A stretch of DNA of 64,000 nt from Lepiota brunneoincarnata (lineage: Eukaryota > Basidiomycota > Agaricomycetes > Agaricales > Agaricaceae). Under the pieces are notes generated by a model, which ran no database searches, was not told the origin of the DNA, and saw only the letters and a program-made list of their open reading frames with translations. A program made the position numbers and the translations under genes. Within the stretch, counting starts at the first letter, position 1, and the number at the start of each line of letters is the position of its first letter. The stretch lies in assembly GCA_023014365.1 (NCBI GenBank), contig JAEBUN010000005.1, forward strand, positions 1,550,001-1,614,000, in the 5' to 3' direction. Shown here piece by piece: positions 23,711 through 36,032 of this stretch.

Positions 23711-24859
23711 ATGTCCGTCTTCAACGCAACCCGTCTCATCGGAAAGACCGTCCTCGTCACAGGCGCCAGTAGCGGTATTGGTGCAGTGGGTACTTCCCGA
23801 CCAGGCTCAGGTATCATACATTCAACCCGTATTTGTATAGGCTACTGCAATCCTCTTCGCAAAGGTATCTGATAAGAGAACCCCCCTTATCTTACTCGAA
23901 CACACGTATAACCGCTCACCCAGGCCGGTTCCAACGTCATCCTCGTCGCTCGCAGAGCAGACGCTCTTAAGGCAGTGACTGAGCAATGTGTCGTTGCCCA
24001 CAAAGATTCTGGCCTGGCTCAGGGCGGAAAATTCGCGACGGTCCAACTTGATGTCTCCGATAAGGCCCAAGTTGCGAGCCTCTTTGACAAGGTCCCAAGC
24101 GATCTGCGTGATATCGACATTCTTGGTAATAACCTGCCCCTATCCCCGTGACTCGAGTTGACCTGGCGGATGCCAAGTTAATAACGCCGGCTTTGTGCTG
24201 GGTGTTGAGCACGTCGGCGACGTCAAAGATGCTGATATCGAAGGAATGTTTGCGACCAACGTTCTCGGGCTGATCTCGGTGACCCAGCTGCTCGTACGGG
24301 GTGAGTCAATGTGTTTCCCGTCTTTAGAAGTGCAACGGGCTGATCGTTCGCCCAAAAGAGTTCAAGAAGAAGCAGGCTGGCCATATCATCAACTTGGGAT
24401 CGGTCGCTGGTCGGGAATCTTACCCCGGAGGCAGTATTTACTGTGCTACCAAATATGCCGTCAGAGCATTCAACGGATCTTTGCTGAAGGAGCTCGTCAA
24501 CACACCCATCCGTGTCACCGAGATCGATCCTGGTCGGTGACAAGCTCGCATATGCAAAAGATGCCCTGACTCATAGTATAATCAGGTATGGTCGAGACTG
24601 AGTTCTCCGTCGTCCGCTTCCGTGGGGACACCAATGCTGCCAAAAAGGTCTATGAGGGTCTCCAGCCTTGTCAGTAATTTGGTTGCATCTTTGGTTTAGA
24701 GTCTTCTTGATTCTCGTTCTGACAGTGACCGGCCATGATATCGCCGAAGAAATCGTCTGGGCTGCATCTCGTCCACCTCACGTAAACATTGCCGATGTTC
24801 TCATCTTCCCCGTCAACCAAGCGTCTGTCGGAATCAACTACCGGAACACTGGCAAGTAA
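23711..24859 (+). CDS. Short-chain dehydrogenase/reductase (NADP-dependent 3-hydroxy acid dehydrogenase type)
   Basis: Classical SDR with a Rossmann fold. Visible: TGASSGIGA (cofactor glycine motif), ARRADAL (Arg favouring NADP), [13 protein letters not shown] (NAG), active-site Ser in LGSVAGRES and catalytic YCATK. It is closest in memory to yeast YMR226C and bacterial YdfG, which oxidise L-allo-threonine, serine and 3-hydroxy acids. Splice joins that read cleanly include L/VNNAG (acceptor gccaag), [19 protein letters not shown] and [11 protein letters not shown]. Further short introns sit before ATAILFAK and [11 protein letters not shown]. The product is about 270 aa, normal for the family, and ends at GINYRNTGK. 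Start at 23711 in a good context (caccATGtcc). Likely cytosolic. Confidence 0.87.
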
Positions 24860-25096
24860 AGCCCCTCGGCTTGTGCACGCCTCTGACCTATGTACTTGGT
24901 TGTCTCTTGCTTACCACTCAGAGCGGACCGTTAAGAGTAAGATGTAGCCCTTTTGTTTGGAACATTAAAGAACAGTCGAGCGAAAGCAGTTGTAGTATGT
25001 ACGGTGTGTAGTTATATATATATATACATATATACAGATCCCAAAACACCGAAGGTAAATAAGACGTCCAGCTGCCAGGCAGCCCAATAATAATCA

Positions 25097-28000
25097 TCAA
25101 CTTTTGCTTTTCTTTGACTTGGATCGGGTGTTTTGAACGACTGTTACTACTGGTTGTTCAGCCCCTTCGAGATCGTCATCATACACAAACTTTTTGACAA
25201 CAACATTCTCTTGCATCAGATCCACGAGAGGTGCTTCAGCATCTACGAGATTCCCTAGTGTGTCTAGCCGCAGAGTCTGTGCAGAAAATGTATGAGAAAG
25301 CCAGTCCCATAGCTCAGAGCATTGAATTACCTTTGCAGTCGGCGCCAAACACCCCTTTGTTGCTCCACCGTCTTTCGACGGCACCCTTGTCCCAAGTACA
25401 ACTTCATCCAAAAACACCTCCGTGAATAATCCCCTATCCCATTTCACTCTCCTCTTCCCATCCACCTCCCTATCAAACCTCCTCGCGGGAGTTTCGTAAT
25501 CCTCTTCATCACCCGCGCCCCTTCTATGCCTCGTAAGAGGACTCCCCACTGCTCTCACTCCAGCTGCACCATCCAAAGGACTCGGACTTCTGTACCCCGG
25601 ATCATCATTCTCCCCATCCTCACCGCCATTCACATCACCATTTCCATTGATATACCTCCTCGCTCTTCTCGCAGCCCTCTCCTCCCTCTGCTTTGCTTTC
25701 TCCTCCTGTTGCCTCTGTACAGTCGTCTTGATCTTTACAGCGGGGCTCTCTGGCCTCATTCCTTCTTTCCTCACGATCTCTGTCTCCAACTGCGCCACAG
25801 CGTAATACTGATTTCTCACCGTATTGCTTGCAGTGAGTGTTTTCAGAGCGGTCATACTCATACCGGAAAACACATCGTCCGCATCCGAGCGCGAATTTTG
25901 GGCGACGTTGGTACGACGACGTTGTAGCGGGCGAGTTGTATTAGGGGAATTGGAGGGGTTAACATTGCTAAATATGTCGTTCACGAATTGTACTTGCATG
26001 GGTTTGCGCGGTCGCGTTGTCCTGCGAGCTTTAGATTCCAACCCTTCCGTCGTAATGTCTGTGACAAGCTCAGGCATCGGGGGCATCGGGGGAATTGGCT
26101 CCATCACAAACACCAGCTGTGAAAAAGAAGGTGACTGGAGGGGTGATGGTCTGGCTTCCTCTCTCACTGGTGAAGATAAAACGATGTCTTCACTAGGTGG
26201 TAAGACTTGCTCTGGAACACATTCGGGTGTGTTATGTCCAGTACGTACGGGGAGTGGCGGTGGCGTAGGAGGACGTGGTCGTCCTTCAGGAATAACTGGT
26301 GGCTCTGGAGGCATAACCCGCCTAAACTTCATCACGGTTGGCTTCTGCGTTTGTGTTTTTGCGCTAGACGGAGGTTTAGTTGCCCTCAGTGAAGATGAGG
26401 CAGTGGGCCGCGTCACATTAGATTCAGGTGGTGGGACAGTGGAAGGGCCCTGACGCGGCATCGCCGTCGGGCGTGAACCTGAGATAGACATAGCCTTTGG
26501 GTCTAGTCTTTTTCTCTTGAGCTTTCCCACTGTAGGTGCGTCATTATTATCAGAAGTGGTTTCAGGAGGGGAGTCCACTGCATCTGGGGGGGAGGGGTCA
26601 GGAATTGGTGCAGTGTGCGCATTAGACGCGGATTTGGTTAGCTCCACAGCCCTAATAACCCTGACCATGTTCGTTGTAGCCCCATCCCGTGCCCCCTAAT
26701 AGGATTTGTGAGCACAAGCGAGGCTTAGTGCTTTATACACGTACAGTTGTTGTCTTGGATTTGAATACTGGCTGTTTGGATGCGCTTGCCTCTGCTACGT
26801 CTTTGGATGTCTTCATTGGGACAGCCTTCTTGACAATCGTCCGTTCTGCAGCTAGAGCATTGGATCCGGGTCTGGAGTACGGTTTCTTGCGAGGTATTCG
26901 ACTGGTCGTCTGCTTAAGAAAAGACTTCCCTGGGCTTTTCGGGACAGAGGCCTCTGCGGATTTCCCTGTGTCGACTTCTGTGCATGGGGGCACTTTGATT
27001 GGAGCCAATGCGAAAGGAAGTTTAACTGGTTGCGACACGGTCGAAGCCCTCTGCAAAGGGATGGCCGCAGTCGGCCGACTCGACGGGTTGCCAGTAAACG
27101 AACCCCCCAGCCCGGACTTTTCTTTTGCAGGACTCTCTGGACGTGATGCTGATTTACTCCCAGCGAAAACGGATGCAGGAGGTCCAGCAAACACTCTACG
27201 TGCCGGACTCTGGTCCCCTTTGAGAGACATATTAAGGACGGGCATCGGCTGGCCGCTGAATATACTAAAAGAGGCGGGAGTCCCTGTTTGTATTTGAGAA
27301 AGCTTTTGTGGGGATATACGACCCTCAGTAACTGCTTGTTCAATAGGAATCCTCCGGGCGGGTGTGCGGGCAGGGTCGTCGAGTGAAGTTGGCTGTAACC
27401 TCGGCCTCGAAGGTGAGCGTGGAGTATGTGGTCGCCGAGAAGTGGTGACTATACGCATGGGACTCATAATGGGAGTAGGCGCGTTGAGTGCGGACTCAAT
27501 GGCGGGCGGGGGGGCGCTCGTAGACTGTACGGCCTGAGATGTCGAGGGGATAGATGGTGTTTCCGGAGCGTGAGCCGAATGTTCAGAGATGAGCGGAGGC
27601 ACGGACTCTGGTGTCGCCGCCACGGCAGAAGAAATGAGACGAGTGAGAAGGTCTGCTGAGTTCGGAGATAGCGAGCCTAATTCTCGCGCAAATTCCTGGC
27701 GGACGGGAGACCTCGAGCGCCGCCTCTGAGCCTTCGAGTCCAGACGGTTCTCATCCAATTTAGGCGAGCTGGGATTAAACATGTGTGCATTCTCCACTTC
27801 TATGAGCGTTATAGATTTAAATGGTGAACCAGCCCGTTCTTTTCCTTTCCTGCTTTTTCGTGTTTGGGCGTTCGAGTGTAGTGCGGGGTCCATCACGGGA
27901 GCCCGATCTTTTCCAGGGCTATTAAGAGCCAAGAACTTGAGGGTATGGGGCGTAGCACTCTTCCGTGGTCGCGAGGAACGCCGCAGCGGCGTATGGGGAG

Positions 28001-29062
28001 ATTCTTCCGGGACTGCTTCAATCTGTCTGTCTCCCTTTGGGGAATGAACATGAGAATCCACAGGCAAACTCGAAGCGCCCATAGGCATCGAACCAACTGT
28101 TTGCACAGCAAAAGCAGCCTCTATTGATGGTTCAGCAACCTGCCCACCAACATCTTCAATGTCGTTGTCCTCTTGTCGGTTCGTGTGAGTAGACTTGACT
28201 GCTTGCACTCCGTCTTGCATGTCGATCAAAAAGTGCGAGTGGGCTTGGTGTGACCCCAAATCCGAGTGTCGTGTTTCATTCGGCGGTGGCACCGCTATAT
28301 TAGGGAGTGAGAAAGGACTTGGAGGTACATCTGTCGAAAGCATAGGGAGGGGGGCAGGTATCTCCAACCGATCATCGAACGAGTCGAATGTCATAAGATC
28401 AGGTTCCGGGATGCTGGTGATCTGGTCGGCGGGGCGAGGCGATGTGGTCTGGGATGCGTTCGAAGTAGGGAAACGGACAGGTGCAATAGGGACACCTTCC
28501 CCCTCTCTAGCAGAGTCTACCTCATCCTCTCCGTCGGCGTCCGCTCCATCCGCATCATCTTCCGAAGGCAAGTGGGTGTGACCAGGTGGAGGCGAAGGAT
28601 TATCGAGAGCACGTAGAAGCCGGTGGGCTAGAGCAGAGGAAGGTTCTAACAACACACTCAAACACAGCAATAGTAAAGAAGTAGAGACTACTCACCATCG
28701 TTGGGTAGAGAACTCGCCTGCGGGGTGCCAATATGCATCCCGTTTGTTCCTCCTTCTTCACCCAACCCAACCAGCCTCTCAACGTCCATGATCTCATCAG
28801 AACCAGTGGAACTCGACAAGGATGACGACCGTGACCTCTGCCCTGATTGTTCTGGGGTATCCCGTAAGTGAGTTGTTTCCGTGTTCGGGTCAGGTATGGC
28901 GACGATGTTGGCAAATCTCTTCTCTGGGGTCTTGAATGGACCAAAATAAACTCTCGCAGTATCCTTATTATACTCGTCATCTGAAGAACTGGAAGTGGTG
29001 GAAGATGGAGACCGGGGCCTGTCTTCTGCAATCATATTTATGCCGAGAATCTCTAGGTGCAT
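25097..29062 (-). CDS. Long intrinsically disordered Ser/Pro-rich protein, function unknown
   Basis: Three-exon gene of about 1,290 codons. Exon 1 starts at MHLEILGINM (29062; MIAEDRPRSP at 29035 is an alternative) and joins exon 2 by GAT-G/gtgagt ... ttag/AA, giving LPNDEPSSALAHRLLRALD. Exon 2 joins exon 3 at about 26743-26698. The protein is dominated by Ser, Pro, acidic and basic tracts with many SP/TP sites. Less disordered islands are ARVYFGPFKTPEKRF (N-terminal), RRIPIEQAVTEGRISPQKLS, QVQFVNDIFSN and a C-terminal block VKWDRGLFTEVFLDEV to LRLDTLGNLVDAEAP. It ends in a basic SKSKKSKS tail. The composition and basic/SP motifs suggest a nuclear protein phosphorylated in the cell cycle, but this is only inference; no domain is recognised. 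Confidence 0.72.
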
Positions 29063-30825
29063 GGTGCACGCGATCAACAAGTGGGTTATCAACACAGATT
29101 GTTGGACATACAGGACAGGATGGCATGAGTTGAAACTTGTATCCTTTAGAGACAGATTTCCGGCTGCACTGGGGGTCCCGACGGGTGACTATGAACCGGA
29201 GGGGATGATGCGGTAAATCAGTTTCCTGAGGTGACTCCAACGCGGCATGAACACGATATAACTTGTAGTCACGTGATACATCAGGACCCCGGAGTATCCT
29301 GTACATGGACCGATCATAACGCGGGCACAAAGGATCCCAAAAAAGGAGTGAAGCCTACTTCGGCCGAAATTCCGGGCGAAGTCCGATCTTTTCCCCTCAC
29401 AGAAGGGCATGCAGACACTTCTCGACTTGGCGACACATGTTAATCTTGCCTAGGCTCTTCTCTGTCGACCGCGGGTGCCGACTCTCGTCAGACTTCTGGT
29501 CGTCGCTGATGGGTGGAGCCCTAGGGTAGCAAAATCCGGAGACGGCATTGGAAATTGGGACAAGTTATGGGTGCTTTTCCGAAAAATATATATATAGACT
29601 CGCTGGTCAATATGTAGTAACGAATTGGTGTTACCAGAGGTCAAAACCTTATTATACTAGTCTGGATTGAGGCCCAATTGGGAGTGCGGGTACAAACGGT
29701 CCGATTCCAGCCCGCTCCGGAATGCAGACACAAATTGGGCATTTTCGGATTGAGCATATGCCGGGGTCCTAGCAGACCCCCTGCTTCCGTGGCAGCAAAC
29801 TGTGTGCAAAGGTTTTTATCATAAATAATACACGGTGGGTCGGCTGCCAAGTGAATCCTAGGTACAAGTTATTGCCTCGTGCAAGACGCTCGGAAATACA
29901 GAAAGTCTTGGCTTGTTGGCAGCCCTTTTCAACACTCTACCCTTGCCTTGGTCTGCCCCTAAACATTTAAAACAAATCGATGAATGGAAGAGACCAAATG
30001 CAAACTCCTTTGCCGTTCACTAGACTGACGATGATGATAGAGCTAGTTCGCCATCATGTGTGATAAAACACTTGTCCCGTTCCACCGAGGCTCGGGTAAC
30101 ATCCACTACGACTCTCCTTTCAAATCTCGATTCAGTGTATGCTGATCCGGACCTACACTGTTCATACAGGACCAGAGTCTGGGCAAACACAATGCACTTG
30201 TGCGGACTCCCCTCCCTGAGGCCTTGAGGCAAATGATTATTTGCTTGATAGCCGGAAACTATGCAGGTTGTCTCAAGATCCGCCTGTTGTTGATCTCGAG
30301 GAGCCCAGTCACCATGCACGTTCAGGATATTGCATTGCTGGTACCCGAGGTACTACTACCTTGCACTGAGAGCTTGATGCCACTTATTGTCGTAACACCG
30401 ATGTGCACCTTGACACCGAGTACACCATCTTGATGTAGAAATGGCACTGGCGCCTCGCTAGGTTAGGTTCCTTACACGTTTCTGCTTGGTACAGCTCTCA
30501 TGCAGAAAAAAAAAAACAGCAACGTAGACTGTCTGGTAAACGATACTCTTGGTTAGTGGACGAGCCACTCGGGCCTTGAAACACGGAATCTGTCGGACAC
30601 GTGCGAGTCCCGACTTGATGGGCCATCCCCAAAAACCTTGGACGTCGTCAGAATAAATAGTCAATCAGATGCGAGGCGTTCCTTCGCTTTTAACTTCAGA
30701 CCACTATTCTCGGCGTACTGTGCTTGTCGTCTTTGGTGCCATCCAAGGCTTCTATCCATACCTTACCTTTTTTCCCTGTCTTCGGTGGCGGATTGGCAGT
30801 CGTCAGCGTTCACAGCTCATTTTGA
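29063..30825. other. Intergenic, no gene seen
   Basis: Both strands hold only short open frames with no recognisable protein features. There is an AT dinucleotide patch near 29587-29595 and an A-run near 30506-30516. The last 150 bases are pyrimidine-rich and probably belong to the promoter and leader of the hydrolase gene starting at 30826. I saw no terminal repeats or transposase remnants, but a diverged element could be missed by eye. Confidence 0.35.
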
Positions 30826-32663
30826 ATGGGAGCCCTGTTCAGTTTTTGCGGTCTCGGAGCCATGGCTGCCTTCTTCTCCATCGCCAGCAGCAAATTCCCT
30901 GATTATAACACCACCGTCCACTTCCCACCAAAGCCGGTAGCCCTTCCCGTACGCAGGGGCGAGCATGATTCTAACGAGCTGGAACACCGTTCGTATCGAG
31001 AGCTGCTGGAGACGAGGGTGAAAGGTCTGTTCGCGGAGTTTAAGCCATTATGGTGGCTTTCCAAGTCAGTGGGTTCCTAGATAGGTCACTCGTACACGTA
31101 CGCTGACAAGCGGCCACCGCATCCAGTGGCCATCTTCAGACTATGTATTGTGTGTTGGGCGATTTCTCAAAGCACGAAAAAGTATTGTATAAACGGGGAG
31201 TACACCCATTTATGTTGTCATTACTACCGATATACGACGGTTTCCACAGGACGTACCTGCGAGTCGTAGATGGTGGCACACTGTAAGTCCAGAAGGCCCC
31301 CGTACTGTATGGTGTCATGCCCTGTCTAATCACACATGCTGTGAAGTGGTCTAGACTTTGCTCCTGCGGATACAGAAGCCAATCCACACCTGAAGGACGA
31401 CACGCCTCTTATTATCGTCCAGCATGGCTTGACGGGAGGTGGGGTGTGATTTTGTGAGTCTCCCTTCAAATTGACTAACGGTGTGAAGGGTCACATGAAC
31501 CGTACGTTCGAGCAATCCTGAACCAAGCAATCTTGCCGAAAGAGAAGGGAGGGTTAGGATATCGTGCAGTAGTGATCAACTTCCGGGGATGTAAGTTCGT
31601 CAAATACGAATGCTGTTTTCACAGGGCGTTTCTAACCATGCCACCTCTCTGCCTGAAGGTGCCGGAGTTCCTATCACCAGTTCGCGATTCTATTCTGCAG
31701 GTCATACGGATGACACCCGTAACGCACTATTGTATATCGCTAATCGATACCCAAAGGCACCATTACTGGCACTTGGGTTCTCACTTGGTTCCAACGTGAT
31801 CACACGGTATCTTGGTGAGGACAGAGAACATGTTCGGCTCCATGCTGCGTGTGCGCTGGCCTGTGTAAGCCCCGCTCCCAGGCTCTTCATTGGTCTACGT
31901 TTACTGATCGGACTTTGGAACTCCACGGACGACCTCAGCCCTGGGACTTAGAGAGGAACAACCATGGGTAGGGTCATTTCATGGGGATGAAAATAGCATT
32001 CTTCCTGACCCTCGTCATTTCAGATTGTTGACATCATTCCTTGGAAAACATATTTACTCGAAAGGCATGGGCGGCAATCTGTTGAATCTGCTCAAGCGCC
32101 ACTACAAATCGATGGTAGCCGACCCAGATCATTTTGTAGCCAAGGCGGCCAACAACGCAATGGCTCTGAAGAACCCGACTTTGGAGGAATTTGATAATGT
32201 GTTCACAAGAATAGCCGGCGGTCCCACTCCTACATTCCCATTTCCATCGTCGCGGGAGTACTACCAATGGGGTTCAAGCCACTATATGGTCAAGGATATT
32301 CGTGTTCCGTATCTCGCTATCAATGCTGTTGATGATCCTATTGTTCGCTACGTGCCTACGGACGACACGGACAATCCCTTTGTGGTAATGGGGCTCACCA
32401 GTGGGGGCGGGCACCTTGGTTGGTTCCAAGCCGGCGGGACAGGCTTTGTTGAGCGTTGGACAACCAAGCCAGTGCTAGAATGGCTGAAGTTAATGGGAGA
32501 TGACGTGGTACACGACCCTGCACCTAGAGGAAGGAGAATCTTGACTGATGAGGAAGGGTGGCTGAGGGAGGAAGGGCTGCCTCATCTGGGTTGCATGGTG
32601 CTACAAGATGGGGACATCATTGAGGGGAACGGAAGCGAAGCAGGAATCTTGCAGGGGCTGTGA
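30826..32663 (+). CDS. YheT/ABHD1-3-type alpha/beta hydrolase (EEB1/EHT1 ethyl-ester synthase/esterase family)
   Basis: Serine hydrolase of the UPF0017/YheT family; yeast members Eht1, Eeb1 and YMR210W act on medium-chain acyl esters and monoacylglycerol. An N-terminal hydrophobic segment (residues 1-21) may anchor it to a membrane. Family blocks: NGHLQTMYCVLGDFSK, VVDGGTLGLDFAP, VQHGLTGGSHEPYVR, the nucleophile elbow GFSLGSN, the acid in AINAVDDPI, and the catalytic His in SGGGHLGWF. The exons join cleanly (for example LSN/GHLQT, TGG/SHEPY, FRGC/AGVP, ALAC/PWDLERNN, HG/LLTSF). The junction near 31190-31250 lacks a normal GT donor in the expected place (cggggagtac). The last exon runs from about 32024 to the stop at 32663. 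Confidence 0.85.
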
Positions 32664-32721
32664 GATATTGAAGCAGGTGGACCGCACAGAATCCCGTGCA
32701 GAATTATGTATTGATGTTAAC

Positions 32722-33778
32722 TCAGTCGCTATCACTGAACGTAACACCTTCGCTTTCTTCTTGCTCTTCAGCTCTCGACCTCTCATATTGGCTGGCATCA
32801 ACGGAAACCGTGCCTTCTTCCATTAAACCTTCGTCCTCGAGGTGTCTGTTACGTTCAAATAATTGCCGTCCTGTAGACAAAGGTTGTCTTAGAAGGAGGC
32901 ATACTGCCAGAGTGGTGTCGATTGTCCTACCAGTAAGCCTTGTTGCGAACTTTTTGTACTCCTCGCGCTCTTTCAGGGCCAGTGCCTTCAGCTCCTCCGC
33001 TTCTTCCTGGGCTTTCTTCCGGAGCATTTCTTTGTCAAACTTGGCTTTCCATACTTTGAACGACTCCCGCGTGACTGGAGTTCCCCGTGTGCGTGCTGCC
33101 TCAGCCTTGGGCGGAATGAGGGGAAACACCGAATCTAGAAGAGATATTAAGTCATACCTCGAGTTCTAAACGTTCCTTTTCTCGCTCCTCCTTTTTACGT
33201 TTCTCGACGCGTTTCCGAAGGAGCTTCGATAATTGTTCTCGAAGATGAGAAACGAGGGTAAACGTCATGGCCATCCCCAGATTATCTTCACCCTTACCAC
33301 AATCACCAGTTGCCATCAGCCAACGCCCATGATCGAACTCACCACGATGCGTAACTCTTCGAGGAGATGCTCAATTTCTTCATCACCAAATTCTGTGTCG
33401 ATGGGTTCTAGAGAGAGTTCCGGCATGGTTAGGGGGTAGCCATCGGTGTAGCGAACTTTCAATGCGATTTTGACTGTTTTATTTCCGTGTTGAACATGGC
33501 AACACTCAAGAGAAGCAATCGCTGACCCACGATTTTCGTCACCATCTTCCGTTTCGTCTGGTTCTGTATTAAACTGGACGACCTTGTCGGAAAGTTCTTT
33601 GCAAGGATCTTAGCGTCGCCGACCCTAGTCATGAATTAATTCCATGGTACCAACTTGTGAATTCTGTGGGGTAGATGGCTTCCAAAACCTGCGCGACAGG
33701 TCACGAATCAATACGTTTTTTTTACGGTGCAGAATGTGAACCAACTTCCAACTCTTCTGCTAGGGCGTCGGAGGACAT
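32722..33778 (-). CDS. GIR2: RWD-domain protein, Gir2/RWDD1 homologue
   Basis: Small acidic cytosolic protein; yeast Gir2 binds the GTPase Rbg2 and Gcn1 and so touches translation control. It starts MSSDALAEELE (exon 1, 33778-33746), followed by a short exon VLEAIYPTEFT. The next exon has ALKVRYTDGYPLTMPELSLE, the YP..P core of the RWD fold. Then come a basic helix (LLRKRVEKRKKEEREKERLE), GTPVTRESFKVWKAKFDKEM and TGRQLFERNRHLEDEGLMEE, which are hallmarks of Gir2/RWDD1, and an acidic tail. Introns all follow GT-AG with matching phases (E/V, T-N, V, E, LT/GRQ). It shares a 101-bp divergent promoter with the bS21m gene, which fits a translation-related pair. Confidence 0.87.
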
Positions 33779-33879
33779 GGCGCGACGCAAATGATAATCT
33801 CGACAGAAAGAATCTGACCACAAAGCCACGTGATCCACAACGGTCGCATTTTCCGTCTGGTGTCCTTTCGTTCGTACTC
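33779..33879. promoter_or_regulatory. Putative bidirectional promoter between GIR2-like and bS21m genes
   Basis: Only 101 bases separate the two divergent start codons (33778 and 33880), so promoter elements and both leaders must lie in or overlap this stretch. No clear TATA box is seen. Confidence 0.6.
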
Positions 33880-34468
33880 ATGTCGTCATCAAGGCTTTTC
33901 TCTATCTGTCGCCTCGCGCTCCGCTCATCTCCTCCCACAGTCCTCCCCTCTTCCCTGCCCGCGTTTAGGACAAACCTACGACCGTACTCGAGCGCGACTC
34001 CCTCACAGCCCGAAATACCGCAAGTTGGGAATAGGTCGGACTCCGAGGCTTCCAATGAGAACAGGTGGCTCTCCAACTCGAAACAGAACAGAACGAGCAC
34101 GGCAGGGTTTACCATGCTGAACCCCTACTCTGGTGCGTGGTCTATCTCCGGAATTATGGTTTCAGGTTCCAATATGATACCAGGACGTACCGTTACGCTC
34201 CGGGGTACTGTATCCGACTCTTTGCGGGTTCTCGATGGTATCCTTGGTCGGAACAAAGTCAGGCTGCAATTGAGAATGGCCGAGAGACACGAGAAAAAGG
34301 GATACAAGCGCAGAAGGCTTGCAAGTGAGCGTTGGAGAAACCAATTTGCCAACGAGGTATGTCGCTTTATTTGGTGGCACCACTAGTATTGAATTTGTGC
34401 GACTGTTCGTTCCGCAGGTTCGCAAAAAGGTGCAGCTGGTGATAAAAATGCGTGACCGTGGGGCATAA
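33880..34468 (+). CDS. MRP21: Mitochondrial small ribosomal subunit protein bS21m
   Basis: Two exons, 33880-34356 and 34418-34468, give 175 residues. The first 35 or so are rich in Ser, Arg and Leu (MSSSRLFSICRLALRSS), a typical matrix-targeting peptide. The C-terminal half is the S21 domain: GRTVTLRGTVSDSLRVLDGI, LGRNKVRLQLRMAERHEKKG, YKRRRLASERWRNQFANEVR and KKVQLVIKMRDRGA. This is the basic helix of bS21 with its RRRL..E/R core. The intermediate region is Ser/Asn-rich and poorly conserved in the family. Start chosen for the presequence; the same frame is open about 150 bases further upstream but enters the divergent neighbour's first exon. Acts in the mitochondrial 37S subunit. Confidence 0.85.
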
Positions 34469-36032
34469 ACTGCCCAGCTTATTACCCCAGCATGAAATCA
34501 TATGTAGATACCTAACCGCTTTAGATGATTGTTTTACCTCTAATATCACCAAGCTCAACAACGGGGCAGATGGTCCGGATATATCGTACCCTGCCTCGTT
34601 TATGCAGGTCTCAAAGACTGCCCTTTCATCTGCGGAATGAGCAACACCCATTGAAAGTCGGAACTTGGTCCTTATCCTAGAAGCCTAGGTCACAAGCCTT
34701 GCCTCATGGATCCTCAAACTATGCCAGTTTTTGCTCGAAGATCGGGACTGCCACCCGCCACAAGTGGGCCATTACTTGACACCTTGAACACTACTTTTGA
34801 TGTGATCTGCGATTTTTATCATTCAGCTCGTAAGTCGCTTTCGACTTTTATCGATTGTAAGAGGATGAGCCTGCGCATGTTCCAGGGCAGCGAGGCTCTG
34901 GCTATAACCCCAGGCCGAGATACCAGTGGGTGTAACGCAAGAAGCTACACACATAAGGTAATTTTACCACCTTAGATCAACGTGTGGGGCTTATATGAGG
35001 ATGAGGCTCCGGCAGCCTTCATGGGCGTGGTCATACAGGCAGCTGTAGCAGCCCCTGGGCGGGTATATAACCTACGCCTACTCCCCCGCACTTGATCACT
35101 TCCCCACATCTCAGCTTCATATTCGAATCCTCCGATAAGTATTCACAATGTGTCACAATGTTCGTTCCTTCCATCCACGCTGGCATTCTTCAGCTAGAAC
35201 ACGTCGTTCAACAGATTATCGATGGTCGCTACCACTCTCTCTGCCAACACTTTGAAGCCATGTCCACCCACACCCATGACTGCTTTGAAGACAACTGCAT
35301 ATTCAGCCGAAGACACGTGCACGGTACAAGTAGTGGGTATCTCTCGTTCGACTCGTTCCGCGAATATGCAATAACTGCTTCCGCACTGCAGCCTGTCGGG
35401 GCAGTTGTAAACGGTTGATGGCCCTTCCTGTCCGAAATCCAATCCGGATATCGGATACAGAGTGTTCAGTCTGCCTCGTCAAAGCTCGCGGCGACAACGT
35501 AAATTGCCAGAGCCCTGCATAGGGTCTGATTATCTATTATATCCCCGGATCTGCCCATTTAATTTCTTCGATGTTGCAAGCATAATTACCAAGAGGACTG
35601 TTTTGCACGCTGTGGTTTTGGAGTTTTACCTGTTTCACCCCTAGATGGTCGGGTACTTGTGCATTTTAGTCTGTATATCGGCTGCGTCTATCCTAATCGC
35701 CGATCTACTATTTTTGCCTCACCCACACGACGCGCGTTCATATATGTCTTGGCGCATCTTGCGCGTATTTCTGTCTATTACTTACTGGAGCGTCGCGGAG
35801 ACAACGTGTAGTATGACCGTCTGAGGGTGTAGAGAACAAGGCCATTGACTGATGATATTCCCACGATAGGTGGGTTACCAAAATGGCAACAACACATTCC
35901 GTTTTGCGCATTGACCTTGTTCTTGTGAGCTTGGACACCACCTTCTGGATACTTAATGGACGCCGAGAGTGCAACAACAACCATTCTGTTCCTTGACACC
36001 CCACCCTCTGTACCTATCTTTTCTGGACCAAC
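34469..36032. other. Mostly intergenic; one weak small gene candidate at 35149-35418
   Basis: No recognisable gene. A TATA-like tatataacc at 35062-35070 lies about 85 bases upstream of an ATG at 35149 in good context (cacaATGtgt). The open frame around it (35092-35418) contains a Cys/His pattern (C-x2-H ... HDCFEDNC-x-FSRRH) reminiscent of small cysteine-rich hypothetical proteins of agarics. The ATG and the Cys/His block are in different frames, so an intron or an indel would be needed. Treat as a candidate only. Confidence 0.25.

Noticed and set aside
25012..25036. TA-rich tract as a possible regulatory or telomere-like repeat
   Set aside because: Simple AT dinucleotide sequence in the 3' flank of two converging genes; no further structure.
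29430..29530. tRNA-like GC-rich stem sequences
   Set aside because: No A-box/B-box pair or cloverleaf could be built; no tRNA gene was found anywhere in the window by eye.
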